In this document: in pieces, positions 46,927 through 57,972 of the stretch
Layout: each line of letters starts with the position of its first letter
Position numbering within the stretch: position 1 is the first letter of the stretch
From: Armillaria gallica
Lineage: Eukaryota > Basidiomycota > Agaricomycetes > Agaricales > Physalacriaceae
DNA: 64,000 nucleotides
NCBI GenBank assembly: GCA_037576215.1
Contig: JBANDB010000012.1
Span: forward strand, 1,488,001 to 1,552,000
Reading direction: 5' to 3'
The notes under the pieces: generated by a model
The model's input: only the letters and a program-made list of their open reading frames with translations
Databases searched by the model: none
What the model was told of the DNA's origin: nothing
Made by a program: the position numbers and the translations under genes

Positions 46927-48045
46927 CTACTCTTTCTCTACCGGAGTGCCGAAAAATGTCAACCCCTGGCGGCCAGTTTCTGCCGCAATATGTCGAGTTC
47001 TTGCTTCTTCTAAGATGACGCAATCAGCCGTAGTACCATCACGAGCAATGAAAGAAAAACGTGCCTTTTTCGCCATCTTGATGTCATCCTTCCACTCAGG
47101 CCATTTCTGACGATGGGTTTGAGCCAACTTTTCAGGGGCATGATCAGGCGGAATGAATATCTTCATCCGTATCTTCACGCTGTGGCCCATGCCCTTGCGT
47201 CTGTTCCCTTCGGCCAGCATCTCCTTAAAACGGTTCGCATATATCTCTTGGATGATCTTGTAGATCACCCCAGCGTACCAGAAACACTGATGACCGAGTG
47301 CGTTATATTCATCCGCACATTCGCTGGCAATCTTACAGATCATCGCAGCCTCGTCAGCTGTGAAACCAGAGTTGTCGTCAAATAACAAAGTCGACAGCGT
47401 GTCACCAGACCGCCGCTTGGCATCTATGTCGCAAGTGATAGTGAAGAAATCGACGGCCTTCCCGAAGAGAGATGGGGAGGAGCTGCGCATGGCGTCGAGA
47501 GCAAGGAGCGCGGCGGGAGATAGTGCAGGCGGCACTCCTCTGTCCGGAGTGACGTGATTTTTGTTAAAGCGCTCTATCCGGATGACGGCCAGTCGCGTTG
47601 GCACATTGCGATCCTGGACGTAGCAGAGAAGAAATTCGTGATTTGGAGCCTCTGACGACTTCCTATGCTCGATTTTCTTCACGATTGCCTCTCCGACCCC
47701 GTTGGGACAGTACCGAGCGACGTCGGTGAGGTAACGGCGCGCGGACTGAATACGCGGCTCTCGACGAGTTCTTTCGTCGGTATCGAAGACTATAGTGTTT
47801 TCTGGGACTAGAGGGTGTGGGTCAGGTATGACAGGTATGATGGAGTTCAGAGAGAGTGGAACATTGATCGACGATTCCGCAATGCCCGTTTCAGTGAAGG
47901 CGGAGATCGTAGTGTTTTCTGGGGCTAGAGGGTCAGGTATGACAGGTATGATGGAGTTCAGAGAGAATGGAACATTGATCGACGATTCCGCAATGCCCGT
48001 TTCAGTGAAGACGGGGATCGTCACCTTGGAGCAATATGTTGTCAA
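46927..48045 (-). CDS. Orphan protein with duplicated N-terminal segment, 5' end uncertain
   Basis: Uninterrupted minus-strand frame of 372 codons ending at TAG 46929-46927. No ATG is available at its 5' end: the frame opens with TTG, and a TAA lies upstream in frame, so a small upstream exon or a later start must be assumed. Near the N-terminus a 37-39 residue unit (FTETGIAESSINVP, LNSIIPVIPDP, PENT) occurs twice in tandem. The remainder is a soluble, mixed alpha/beta-looking protein with RRYLTDVARYCPNGVGEAI, RLAVIRIERFN, DFFTITCDIDAKRRSGDTL and AMICKIASECADEYNALGHQ. No family recognised and no membrane segment. It follows another orphan gene on the same strand and might even be that gene's 3' continuation. 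Confidence 0.6.
   Translation of the reverse strand: MTTYCSKVTIPVFTETGIAESSINVPFSLNSIIPVIPDPLAPENTTISAFTETGIAESSINVPLSLNSIIPVIPDPHPLVPENTIVFDTDERTRREPRIQSARRYLTDVARYCPNGVGEAIVKKIEHRKSSEAPNHEFLLCYVQDRNVPTRLAVIRIERFNKNHVTPDRGVPPALSPAALLALDAMRSSSPSLFGKAVDFFTITCDIDAKRRSGDTLSTLLFDDNSGFTADEAAMICKIASECADEYNALGHQCFWYAGVIYKIIQEIYANRFKEMLAEGNRRKGMGHSVKIRMKIFIPPDHAPEKLAQTHRQKWPEWKDDIKMAKKARFSFIARDGTTADCVILEEARTRHIAAETGRQGLTFFGTPVEKE
47794..48020. repeat. Tandem duplication inside the orphan gene
   Basis: Two near-identical units of about 117 and 111 bases, with equivalent points at 47794 and 47911. They differ by a six-base (two-codon) indel, GGTGTGGGTCAGG against GGTCAGG, and a few substitutions. Length difference and period are multiples of three, so the reading frame at 46927-48045 is kept. 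The near identity means the duplication is young. Confidence 0.85.
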
Positions 48046-48139
48046 GTGCCTTTCTGCTCGTTTATGACATGCTTACTGCTTCATCCTCTCGATGCTGCCG
48101 GTCTGATATGTGTTCCCATCCATCGTCGATGCATAACGG

Positions 48140-49693
48140 CTAAACCCCATGCTGATCAGTGTAAAACTCTATGATCAAACATAACTTACACTTACGGCGA
48201 ATTCCGATGATGTCATTTCCGAATGAGATGGTGTTGGTGTTGGTGTTGTTACTGGCGGTACGCCAACTTCGTCAGCGGCTACGTCGTTGGACAGCTTGAC
48301 ATCCAAGTAATCCTTTAACTTGCACCAGAGCTCCTCTTCTGTTAAGTGCGTATCCTTCTCGTTCTTCATTACTTCCATCCACTCTTCATCATGCGTAATT
48401 GCGATCTCGAGGGAAGAGTCCTATGAGGAATGTATCAAGATTCAACCTGAATTAGCGTCTGTGGGTAATTTACCTTGCTCAATAGATATGCGTTCATTGC
48501 CGCCGAAGGATTCGATAGCTGATTGTAAGATTAAGTTCAGCATGTACTGAAAACGACTGACATAAAAACTCACCTGGCTTCCCACGGGTGGAAATTCATA
48601 TACTTCTGCGACCTGCGATCCATAGGAGTCAGCGCTCTCAGCCATGACCTGATGCGGTGCCGACACGGTCTTGAAACGGAAGAGTGAGGAAACAAGCCTT
48701 GTCCAAAGTCCGGTTCCTCGATCAGTCGACGGGACAGGTACGTGGTTATTACCAAGAGACGGAATCTTGCATTTGGAAGAGGTGTCAATGGTATGGAGAG
48801 ACGTCTCCCATGATTGGCTGATTAGGCTTTTCGACACCGATATTGAAAACCCCCGTGCGAAGACACACTGGTTCTGACGATCTGGGTAGGAATAACGGAT
48901 ATCGGGATTGGGAAACAGGCCCGTTTCGACGCCGGAATCACCGACCCACGAGTTCGCAACGTTAACTGTTACTCCGCCAATGTCCTTCAAAATGCACCTG
49001 AGAGAAAGAGTGAAGGAACGATCCGCCCTTCCTACGACTGCATTTCCCCAGGTAGTAGCTTTGTGACACCCGGTGATAAGATACAGAGAGCCTCGAGGCG
49101 CATCTCGACCTAAGGATCCATTCACGTAGTTGTACCAGGACACTCCATGTTTTTGGCAATATTCTCTGATTTTTGCCTTGTTCAGAGCATCGTACCTCTT
49201 CGCATAATTTGGAAGGAACAGGATTGCCTCGGACTCCTCTGCGCGGCTAACGTCAAAGGACACGCCAACACCAGAATCGCTATCATCATGATAGATATAG
49301 ACTTTAGAAATCAAATATAGGATTGTCCACACACCTCGGTGAACCCTGAGCGGAAACGCTTGCAGAAATCTCGCTGAATGATGCATGTTTGCTGGCAATA
49401 ACCTTCGCGGGGTCTATTCTGCGTTGTAATTCTGTATTGCGCAATGGAGGGAGAGGTTCAAAGTCAGGAGGCACCCTTCCGTCATTTATTTCATGGGTAG
49501 CGACATGGAAGATGTTGAAGAGATAGTCGAAACCCCCTGAATTGTTCATGATCCCTAGATCCCCACAAGCTACGCCATGTCTCCTGAACCTCGGTGGTGC
49601 GGAAGAGTCTGGCTCCGGATTCCAAAACGGATAGCCGCGGCCTTTGTGGATGAGCTCCTTTGTGTAGAGGGCCTGGGGGGACAGTTCAGCCAT
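48140..49693 (-). CDS. Agaricomycete orphan-family protein (YPxWxPEP N-terminus)
   Basis: Five exons (49693-49335, 49279-48574, 48518-48474, 48420-48196, 48151-48140) give 448 residues with matching phases. I recall a large uncharacterised Agaricomycete family starting with this pattern: YPFWNPEPDSSAPPRFRRHG, then GDLGIMNNSGGFDYLFNI and INDGRVPPDFEPL. A central block has ILFLPNYAKRYDALNKAKIR, SWYNYVNGSLGRDAPRGSLY and LITGCHKATTWGNA. Near the C-terminus, AAMNAYLLSKDSSLEIAITH is created only by splicing, which supports the model. No signal peptide, so probably cytosolic. Function unknown; such families are sometimes near immunity-like or P-loop proteins, but nothing here shows that. The last exon is only four codons and less certain. 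Confidence 0.75.
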
Positions 49694-50380
49694 GAATGCG
49701 GGTTCAGAATCAAAGTTTAACTCGACTGGGTATTTTATGGGCTCGATACTTCTACTCGTGGGTTAGGCTCGTTTACCAGCTGGCGTTTCGCCCACGTGGC
49801 TGCGCTATCACATCTGGGCGAAAGCGGCTGGGCAATACCCAGAGGACTCTGCCACTGGCATTGGAAGGCAAAGTAAAGGGTTCGATAACTACAGATTTAT
49901 TGGATCCCGATGATTTGTGAACAAATACACTATGCATATTGACCCCTATTGACCCAAATCAGAGGCGGAGGATGTGTGGTAGCCGCTGAAAACGAGTTGT
50001 AAGGCAGAAATCAGCGAATTTTTTTTAAGTCCCGCGTCACAAAAAGAGTGACCCTCTATAACGCTGAGTATTTCCCAATCCGTTCACAAGCTCATCTCCC
50101 CACGTCAAAACATGTCAAGCCACACCAAACAACCAAACAACCGTATAAGGAATTTGCAATACGAGGTGTAAGCTTGTGAACGTCGACTGGCTAGCGAGTC
50201 TAACTGCCTGCCCTCAAAATTTACACTGTAATAAAAAGAATTCATTATCTCTACTAGTAGTATCCATAGAGTGACTGTGAATAAGCGAGAATATACAGAA
50301 ACAGTGCTGAATGTATGCTAGATGGAGATTTCTTTGTAAGGCTGGTGTTTCGCCTCGCCTCGTCGTCGCGGCGAAGAGGC
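49694..50380. other. Intergenic
   Basis: 687 bases between the orphan gene promoter and the 3' end of DUF6535 copy 4. It contains poly-T and AT-rich sequence near 50010-50040 and no supportable gene. The secreted-peptide gene found 3' of copies 1 and 2 is absent here. Confidence 0.45.
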
Positions 50381-53300
50381 CTACTCAGGCAATCCAGATC
50401 GCATCGCAAAGAACTTTGAGCCAAACTCAGCACCCAGGTCAGCTAAACTTATCGCCCTTCGAGCTTGCAGAAAGCGATCCATGCAGACTCTTGAGGCTGC
50501 GTCGAAGTCAAAGGACACCTGGATTGATCGAGATTGATCGTCAGAAAAAAGTTGCTATGGACAAAGGGCTACATAGATATCAGCTTACCGGGTCATGTAC
50601 CTCCGAGTCATCGTTGAAAAGGCATCAAACACGCGGCTCGCGCATTTGATGGCGTTCTTTTTGACTTGCCTGTGGCAGGCTGACAGCGAGCCAAAATAGC
50701 GCCCTTGTACAAATTGACCCTGTCGATCAAAAAAGTACCCGCCATCATTCTCTATTAAATCACGAAGTTGCCTACGACACGCATCCCAGGCAAGATCTAG
50801 CGAACGAAGCTGCGCCAGTGCTCCGATGTCACTACGAACAGCTGTCCAACAAGGATAGAGCACGCAGTAGAAAGATTTTGAGGTTCATGGAGGGGTCAAC
50901 GTGCCGTTGAAGTGCCGCCACGTCTATGGCTCTTTTCAATTTATGTAGCGCCATGGCAGAAATTCCAATACAGTATTCATGGAGAACTCTGATGGAGTCC
51001 ATATGAAACGCACGGTTTCCGAAAAACTCCAAACATTGATTTTTGAAGGAACATAGCATAGGCTGCAGGAACGCAGTCCGCGAGGGCGTCCGCCAGCATA
51101 CTACACGCAATGTCAGACCAGGGGAGAGTGCCCCTGGATGCGACCCCAGTATACTGTCATAACATCAACCATTAATTGGAGACCACGCAAAGAGCATGAT
51201 CGCCATTCCCCCATCAGCTTGGAACACTGATAGGCGAGCATAGTATCGTAGCTCAATCCGTTCTACGGTGACACTACATGGCGCGGATCCCGTTTTCGGA
51301 CGACACAAGCGGCAAGGATATCCTCAAGCGCCGTTGTGACAACGGTGGCCACTGGCTTCACAGGGTGAGGATGTTTGGGCACGGATCCACTCAACGGCAG
51401 AGTGTAACAAGGTACGGATGATAGTTTATGACATATCAGAGCCGGGAAGAGAAAGTCTGCGGAGACAGAATCCAATGGCCGCCACAAACACTCTCAAGCG
51501 TACGGACAACAACGGCTCTCGCGAAGGCGATCCTCCAGTAAGGTGGGAATGCATATAGAGGACAACGTCGTAGATATCGTCCGAACGTATCCTTGAATTC
51601 AAGAATTGTCGGAGAGGTGAAATCATGCTTTACGTCCTTCTGGGATACATCAAAATGTGTATAAGACGACAGAGCAGAGATGGAGAAAGAAAATGTTGGC
51701 GGAACTATCGCTGTTAGGATCCGGGAAACTAAACACATCTCTACCACATGCGATACGCATAAGGCGAGACCAACAAAGCAGCGGTAGCTTTGAAGAACGG
51801 CCGGAATGTATAATGTCCCTGAAAAATGCGGCCCGATCAAGCAAGACAGCAGGTTCCTCCCACTGGTAGGCGAGTGACAGAAATGGACTGAATCGGAGCA
51901 CTGAGCTCGAGCGATTTAACATCAGAGGGGATGATATAACGTGGATGGTAACGACAAAAGCGAAACAAGCATTCGACTTCAGTCTCCATGCCCGGCATTG
52001 ATATGTCACAATCGGGAAATTCTCGTCGGGCTGCAGATAGCTTTTAAGCAACGACAGGTGCATTTCTTCTATTGATCAAATACTTGGCTGAAGCTGAATC
52101 AGCTCCCATGATGCCATTGATAGGCCACCAGTGGACTGCACAACCATACTTTGCACCCGGAATTCGAAGACACTGAGGAGAGCCAGTCTAGTGCTTCAGC
52201 CGCCAAGTTCGTTGGCATCTGCTGTACGTACTCAGACTCTATCAGAGTTAACCACTTCGTATTCCTTGTTTGCACATGTGGAAGCGGTAGCAAATCACGT
52301 TGCTGAACTGTTGACGCGTCGACGCACGAAGGAAATGATCTTTTCTGTCTCATGATACTTGTGGGATGATACGATGGACAGAGACATAAAGGAGATTGCA
52401 GAGGGAGGTACGGTACGGGCATTGGGGGAAAGATAGTGGGAAGAGAAATCGCCTCCATATACGCCGCATAGACAAAGATAGTTCCTGCGCATATGATCTA
52501 CGATGTGGCTCTGCGGAGAGGATGTAGAAAACCGTCAAGCTGGCGAGAGAGCCAGATGCAGGAATCTTATGATATTCGAACCATACCACTTTTGGAAACT
52601 GGCCTATTGGAATTGACGGGTGAAACTACGGTCGTGTGATATTCATTCAACTTCCAGACAGCAGGACGACGTAGTGGCGAAGTCACGGTTCCGCGAGAAT
52701 GGCGACAAGCGCAGCCGTCAGGTTTAGGACAGGCAGGTAAACCAGACGTCTGAGGTGGCGGGCACGAAGGCAATACAGGGACTCTGTGGGGAAGGTGAAA
52801 AGGTGTCGAACGATGAACCGTTGGCAACGGCACGCTGAAAGAGGACCAACTCGAAAGTCAAAAACTCTGACATGCTCTGACATGGCGGTGATGTGCGACA
52901 AATTGTCGTGACGACCGCCGAGAAAAGACCCGCCATCGACATTCTCAGTAACGAAACAAAGCAAAGGCAGCTGCATACTCACAAAGATGAGAAGCACGTG
53001 AACCTTGCCTCGAGATTCGTCCGCCATGTTAGCGTCATGTATCCTACTTTCATCTCCATACGTTCTCCGAACCCTTGCATTCAGCATTGTCTCTTCATAA
53101 CTGTATGGGTCGTTTCCTATTTACCACTTCGTGAGATACACAGCGCCAACAGGATGTATTTTTCGTACCTTTCTTAGCTGTCTCCCCATCGTCCAAAAAT
53201 TCTTTGCGCTAGCTGAATTCGATAAAGCCTTTGTGGGAGCTTCAACCTGTTCCTGCTCTCTTTCTCTTCCCAGCACCTATAAGTCCTGCTTGTTTGGCAC

Positions 53301-53510
53301 ATTCTTGTAACACTTGACTCCTTCAGCTTCTGTAACTTCGTCACATGAAATGGCCCAGTCCCGCTCTGACGGTCCAATCGGCATAGTCTTAAGGAGCTGT
53401 CGAAAGACAAGTGGAAACAGAGGCTGTCCCAGAGCTGCCTTGACCATTGGAGTTGCATTGGAGGGCGCACAGAGTTCGTTCTAAGGTTAAGGTTTCTCAT
53501 AGCCAAGACG
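50381..53510 (-). pseudogene. DUF6535-type membrane protein, broken inverted copy 4
   Basis: Nearly full-length relative of copies 1-3 in the opposite orientation. From its 5' end: a polar leader (53506-53174), the intron before AGLFSAVVTT (near 52940), LVLFQRAVANGSS, a missing base near 52728 that shifts the frame after WFTCLS, then PIVSSH-, VQQMPTNLAAEALDWLSSVS, ACFAFVVTIHVISSPLMLNR, DKEF- and DVKHDFTSPTILEFKDTF blocks, then LRDLIENDGGYFFDRQGQF. A GTAAGCTGATAT intron precedes the terminal exon VSFDFDAASRVCMDRFLQAR with TAG at 50383-50381. It retains the C-terminal third missing from copies 1 and 2, so it best shows the ancestral gene. Frameshifts make it a pseudogene as read. Confidence 0.78.
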
Positions 53511-53775
53511 GGACGGCGGCCCGAAGACCCTGGGGGACTCGGATCCGCCGCTGACGCTTATACGGACATTCCTCTTGTGATGCCTACAGGTGCAGACTCG
53601 CAATAATGCTCAAAATCTGTTTCAACAATATTGGTTTCTTTTCCATGCTTGGTACTACCATATCGCGCTTGGTATCAGCGCCTGGGCCAAGGGGAAACGC
53701 CCTCGTACTGGAGCTCTCGAGTCTCGACTTCAAGTTGCTGAAAAGATACCTGTTCTCTCGGCATGGCCTACCAGG
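53511..53775 (-). repeat. Inverted copy of the DUF6535 upstream flank
   Basis: Reads, on the minus strand, like 4360-5097 and 9889-10560: the GGCATC-CAAGAGGAA and GCGTCAGCGGCGG-GGATCC blocks near 53525-53595, and the block encoding SRLVSAPGP and NALVLE near 53650-53730. So the duplicated segment included the promoter region. Confidence 0.75.
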
Positions 53776-54831
53776 CCAAACACGAACCATCATGCATGAG
53801 TGCCAGCTCCTCGGCTCCTTGGTGGTGTGGTGTGGTGTGTGTTCTGTGCTCCACGAACGGATGATAAAGCTCTATAGCTTCGATCCTTATACCAAGCTAT
53901 TCCAGGCGCTTGAACCTTATTCCTCCATTCTACGTTACGGCACGCTCTTCGTTTTCGAAAACCTTCGCAAGACACTTCATGCATCATGGAGGTAAGCTTG
54001 GTCTGTGAAGGGAGCAAATGGGAAGTCTTCTCAGATGGAACATTGATTGGCATAGATCACGAAAAGCAAAACTGTTGGCTCTCTGAGACGTCAGGGAAAG
54101 TTTACCTCATGCAAATTTATAGTGTGAGTGAATGGTTATCGCCGGTCACCTCGTTTCATACATGCATAGAATAGGATCTAGGGTACTCGCAAGGAGACGG
54201 CGCGGAAATCATGAACGTGGAAAAGCTTATATAGGTGTGCTTGTCCTTGCAGAATTGATATTGAAGGCCAGGAAGGACTGGATGTATAACTTCCAGATGT
54301 TCCGTGACGCCTGCACCTGAGAGATAGTTTGTCCCATTTAGTTTAATTGTGCATCGCCTGAACAAAGCTCAGCTGCGCTTTGTGGGCATGAGCGCACACC
54401 CACAGAAATAGGGCCGAGTGCATGCCATAAATTTCAAGATGAAATGCTGACCCCCACTTCTAGCGCACCACACACCTATACTTCGATCTCCGGGTAGTAT
54501 CCCCGTCATCGATGACTACCTTCCACTATTGTACCTCCTCTTGACACCGTCTCCAGTGCCCGACACGGAGGAACCGTTGTAAAAGCAGGTGAGAGGTAGC
54601 TTATCTTCAGTGTATCCCTATCCCCATCGATGAGACCGTTATAGACCAAGCGCTTCGGGTCGCTTAAGCTCAAGCGCGCGAAGTCGAACAAGACACGTCA
54701 CATGTGAAAGCGATCCTCGCTTTACAGGCACCGTACTTGCACCTGGTCACATTGCTGTATATACGCGCTTGCTTCACGGCACGGCAGCAGGTATAAGTTG
54801 AGCTATTGAAGATGCAATCCCGTTTGGAGAG
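53776..54831. other. Intergenic, upstream of the P450-like gene
   Basis: About 1 kb. A short GTGGTGTGGTGTGGTGTGTG run is at 53822-53842. No gene is supportable. A TATATA element at about 54758-54763 lies about 70 bases before the ATG at 54832. A short overlapping upstream ATG occurs at 54812 in another frame. Confidence 0.45.
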
Positions 54832-56001
54832 ATGGTTTACCACACTCTTGCGTTGCTCCTGGCCTCTATCTTGAGCATTGCGTTTTACCTGCGGATAAAG
54901 CGACCCATTCAGCACTCCACTATATCATCCATACATTCTCTCCTGAGGCCTGATAACGCTCCTCTGCATTCTCTCCTGCACGCTAGAGCGTGTCCCAACA
55001 AGCGCCTCGTCAGGGCATTCGCCCTCACTAATACTTTCGTCAAGGACGACCTGCTTTCCCACACACTATTCCGAAACAGAGCACAGAGCCTGCTCAACAA
55101 GGCCAGCGACTGGCATCGCTTCAAACGAATTGCAGACCACGCAGTCCTATTGTCCCTTCCGTCTACTCTCGTTCGTGTTGACACCTTCGTACAGGCGGTG
55201 TCATTGCGAGTCATCCTAATAGGTTTACTGGGCACCGAAGACGCAGAGGACGCCTCTTTTCCCCCCTCTTCCATCGAGACCGTCTCCGCTTTGATCACAA
55301 AGCTATGGGCTTTATCTAAGCATCCCGAGCCCATTGACCCGACCCTCTTACCCCTTCTCAACCATCATCTACGCGCTCTAGTACCAGATATCGACGCTTA
55401 TCCCAACCCCCTCGACTTCGTTATACCTGCCTGGGAAACGATGTGGCGAGTCGTTGCGACGACATTCGCACATGTTTACAAGGATGATCGGTTTAGACGC
55501 GCGCTTGAAGAGCTCCATGCGAACCCCAGCATGACCCAGTTCCGCTTGCACGGCTGTGACCCAAGCGCGGAGAGCATGATCATCGAAGCAATGCGTCTCC
55601 ACCCTCCATCTAAGCATATCTCACGCTTGTCCTCGCGTCTTCCCTCGTTCTTACCCCGTTGGATGTCATCGCGCTTCTTTGAGACGCTCCACGTTGCGGA
55701 CATTTGGGCTGTGCATTACTCTTCAGCCGTCTGGGGGTCTTCAGTGGAGACGTTTGATCCTTCGCGTCACGCGGTGCGTACGCCAGAGCAGGAGGAGGGG
55801 TTCCTGGCCTTTGGCTATGGAAGGCTACAGTGCGTGGCAAAGAATTGGGCACCGATGGCTGCTGCTATTATCTTGTCATCAATGCTTGCTGGCGTTGATG
55901 AGAATTACCGGGTCGAAGCAGGGAGAGGTATCGGAGGAAGAGATGGTTGGGAAGGATGGGAGATCGTAGCGTTGACTACCATTCCTGCAGATGCTGGTTA
56001 A
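54832..56001 (+). CDS. Short cytochrome P450-like monooxygenase
   Basis: Intronless frame of 389 residues. An N-terminal membrane anchor (LALLLASILSIAFYL, residues 6-20) precedes the catalytic part. ExxR of helix K is EAMRLHPP at about residue 253, and the heme-thiolate loop is FLAFGYGRLQCVAKNWAP with Cys near residue 334. VIPAWETMWRVVATTF is at the position expected for the oxygen-binding helix I, but lacks the usual acidic-Thr pair in its standard form. Typical fungal P450s have about 500 residues and several introns, so this is about 100 residues short, mostly between helices B and G. It might be a retrocopy-like or specialised form; activity is uncertain. It neighbours a reductase and an MFS transporter. 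Confidence 0.82.
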   Translation: MVYHTLALLLASILSIAFYLRIKRPIQHSTISSIHSLLRPDNAPLHSLLHARACPNKRLVRAFALTNTFVKDDLLSHTLFRNRAQSLLNKASDWHRFKRIADHAVLLSLPSTLVRVDTFVQAVSLRVILIGLLGTEDAEDASFPPSSIETVSALITKLWALSKHPEPIDPTLLPLLNHHLRALVPDIDAYPNPLDFVIPAWETMWRVVATTFAHVYKDDRFRRALEELHANPSMTQFRLHGCDPSAESMIIEAMRLHPPSKHISRLSSRLPSFLPRWMSSRFFETLHVADIWAVHYSSAVWGSSVETFDPSRHAVRTPEQEEGFLAFGYGRLQCVAKNWAPMAAAIILSSMLAGVDENYRVEAGRGIGGRDGWEGWEIVALTTIPADAG

Positions 56002-56553
56002 ACAATGAGTAACCAAGTTACAATCGTTTGCTGTTGTACACTAGTTTTTCTACCTTATCTTATGAGCTCTCGGTCGATCTGGTTGACTGTTTGCGTGAAC
56101 GCACAATAGCATCATTTTTGAAGTGTTGAATAAGTAACTTGAACTTTACAGCCTCCGGTGAATTAGAGTATGTAATGAGATAACACAACTCGCCTTTACC
56201 ATGTGTAGTTGATTTGCAAGGCGGGGATCAATACCTACGAAGTGCGAAGAACGAGCTCTATACGGATATCGAAACGATACAGGTGGTGGTCAACTAAAAA
56301 GAGGGACTACGTACGTAGTTGTATCTAGGTCATCGTCTGCCTCCGGTAAATAACCGGTGTCCCCGGTTACACATACCAAGGGAACCCTCAGGACCCGTTA
56401 CGGATCTCAGTACAGTCTCTCAGCCGACCATCTGCTGCGTAACATCCATGATCATAATGACCGACTCTGTACATGTCTTCACTGAAGCGCCATCAGACGG
56501 TCAGACCTTGCTTGAGGATCTAAAACGGGTATTCATTGGACAAAGATGTTAAC
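56002..56553. other. Intergenic between P450-like gene and reductase
   Basis: 552 bases between the convergent ends of two genes. Apart from a possible adenylate kinase exon remnant at 56460-56552, nothing coding is supported. Confidence 0.4.
56460..56552 (+). pseudogene. Possible degraded fragment of adenylate kinase exon 4
   Basis: Two short blocks occur in the same order as in exon 4 of the gene at 20844-21069. ATGAC-GAC followed by TCAGACG-GTC-GACCTTGC matches the MTDD...SDDNVETL part. GAT-CTA-CGG-GTATTCA-TGG matches DNLRKVFTG just before the stop. The interval between them is shorter by about 100 bases. The similarity is modest and could be chance. Confidence 0.28.
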
Positions 56554-57972
56554 CTAGTTCCGTGCCCATATCTCTTCTGCAATAAGAAGTGAAGAGATGG
56601 TGTCACCAATGGTATTCCCCCATCCGATGTATTCCTCCATGTGTAAAATATCCCGCGCTCGAGTCACATCGATCGAAGATAGCTTTCCGGGAAGCTCTTG
56701 AAATGAACTGCCAGTGACTGGAGGTAGCCGCGACTTCAAATCAGGCCGGCTCTTCTCGAGATACTCCACAGCCTCCTTCCATGTAAAGTGACCTCCTGAC
56801 ACGAGAAATCTCTTCCTCTCCGGGGGCTCAAAACGATTAAGGGTAAGCGCTTTGACGTGGGCCCGTGCGACGTCACGAACATCGCAATAGAATGGGGGAA
56901 GCTGGATACTAAGCAGAGGGCGCTCAGGTTCCCCAGATATCAAGCTATAAGTCAATATGTTTGCATTCAGCCTGTCAGGCATCGGAGGTGGAAAATTTGT
57001 GTTGATCGGTCCGTACATGAATGGAGGGTTAACTTGAAAAGATTTGATTATAAGTACCGGACATTCATATAGTCGACACTTACTAGTCGCTAGATCCAGT
57101 ATCGGGTTCTCCTGGGCAAATTCCCATGCCATTTTCTCGACTAGAGTCTTGATAGCGAGATATCCCCAGAGCACATCATGATCTCCTTTAAGAAACTCTT
57201 CCTCCGACACACTGCTCCAGTCTAGAAAGAAAATAATCTTAGAGATATCGCCCAGTAGAAATGGATGGCACCAACCGTTCTCGCTAAAAACGACTCCTTG
57301 ATATGTCTTCTCGAGAGATGCTGTCCAGCGCTAATTTTAGGGCAGATATTATTGAAAATGGCCAAATCACACTCACGATCTTGAGTAGTCGCCCAGCTGC
57401 TCGTCAGGACAACCTTTGATACTCCGGCCTTTAGAGCAGAAACAAGCACATTCAAAGTCCCATTCTTTGCGGTCTTCAAGAGAATTCAACGAAACGCTAT
57501 CAAAGAAAGAACAGAACCTTACCTGAAGAGTTTCTTGTGGAGAAGCCTTTCCCGCTAAGGGTGAAGCTGCGTGGATGATGTAGTCGACATCTGAAAGCAT
57601 ACGTTGTTAGACTATATCGGGGGAAGTAAGCCCGAACGTGGGGGAAGTTCAGTTACTTTTCAAAGCGCCAGAAAGATCTGATGTCGCAATGTCATCTATC
57701 TGCACCAGCGAGAAGTCCAGGTTGTCTGCAATAGGTGCAGCCCGGAGGGATTCTATCTTGCCTGGGCGCGCAGTCCTGGAAGTTGTAAGCCTTCCGGATA
57801 TACAGCATGTAATTATAAACAAACCCGCGAACAGCGTATCCCTCAGCCAAGAGCAAAGAGATAATGTGAGAGGCCAAAAATCCAGAAGCACCGGTCACCT
57901 TGAGAAAAGCACCGTTAATGGGGAGATTTAACAGTAGGCAAACTTGCTCACCAGAACAAGAGGTTTTGCCAT
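56554..57972 (-). CDS. NAD(P)-dependent reductase/epimerase, extended SDR (GRE2/cinnamoyl-CoA reductase-like)
   Basis: Eight exons (57972-57952, 57898-57825, 57775-57657, 57590-57523, 57473-57377, 57320-57276, 57221-57084, 57032-56554) give 346 residues with all phases matching. The Rossmann nucleotide-binding motif is TGASGFLA (residues 9-16). The catalytic Ser lies in VVLTSSWATT (about 119-120), and the YxxxK pair is WGYLAIK (Tyr about 162, Lys about 166). The join FSEN-DWSSVSEEE and ATI-NPPFMYGP are typical of the family, which reduces aldehydes, ketones or flavonoid-like substrates with NADPH. Cytosolic. It lies tail-to-tail with the P450-like gene and near an MFS transporter. Substrate unknown. 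Intact. Confidence 0.9.
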
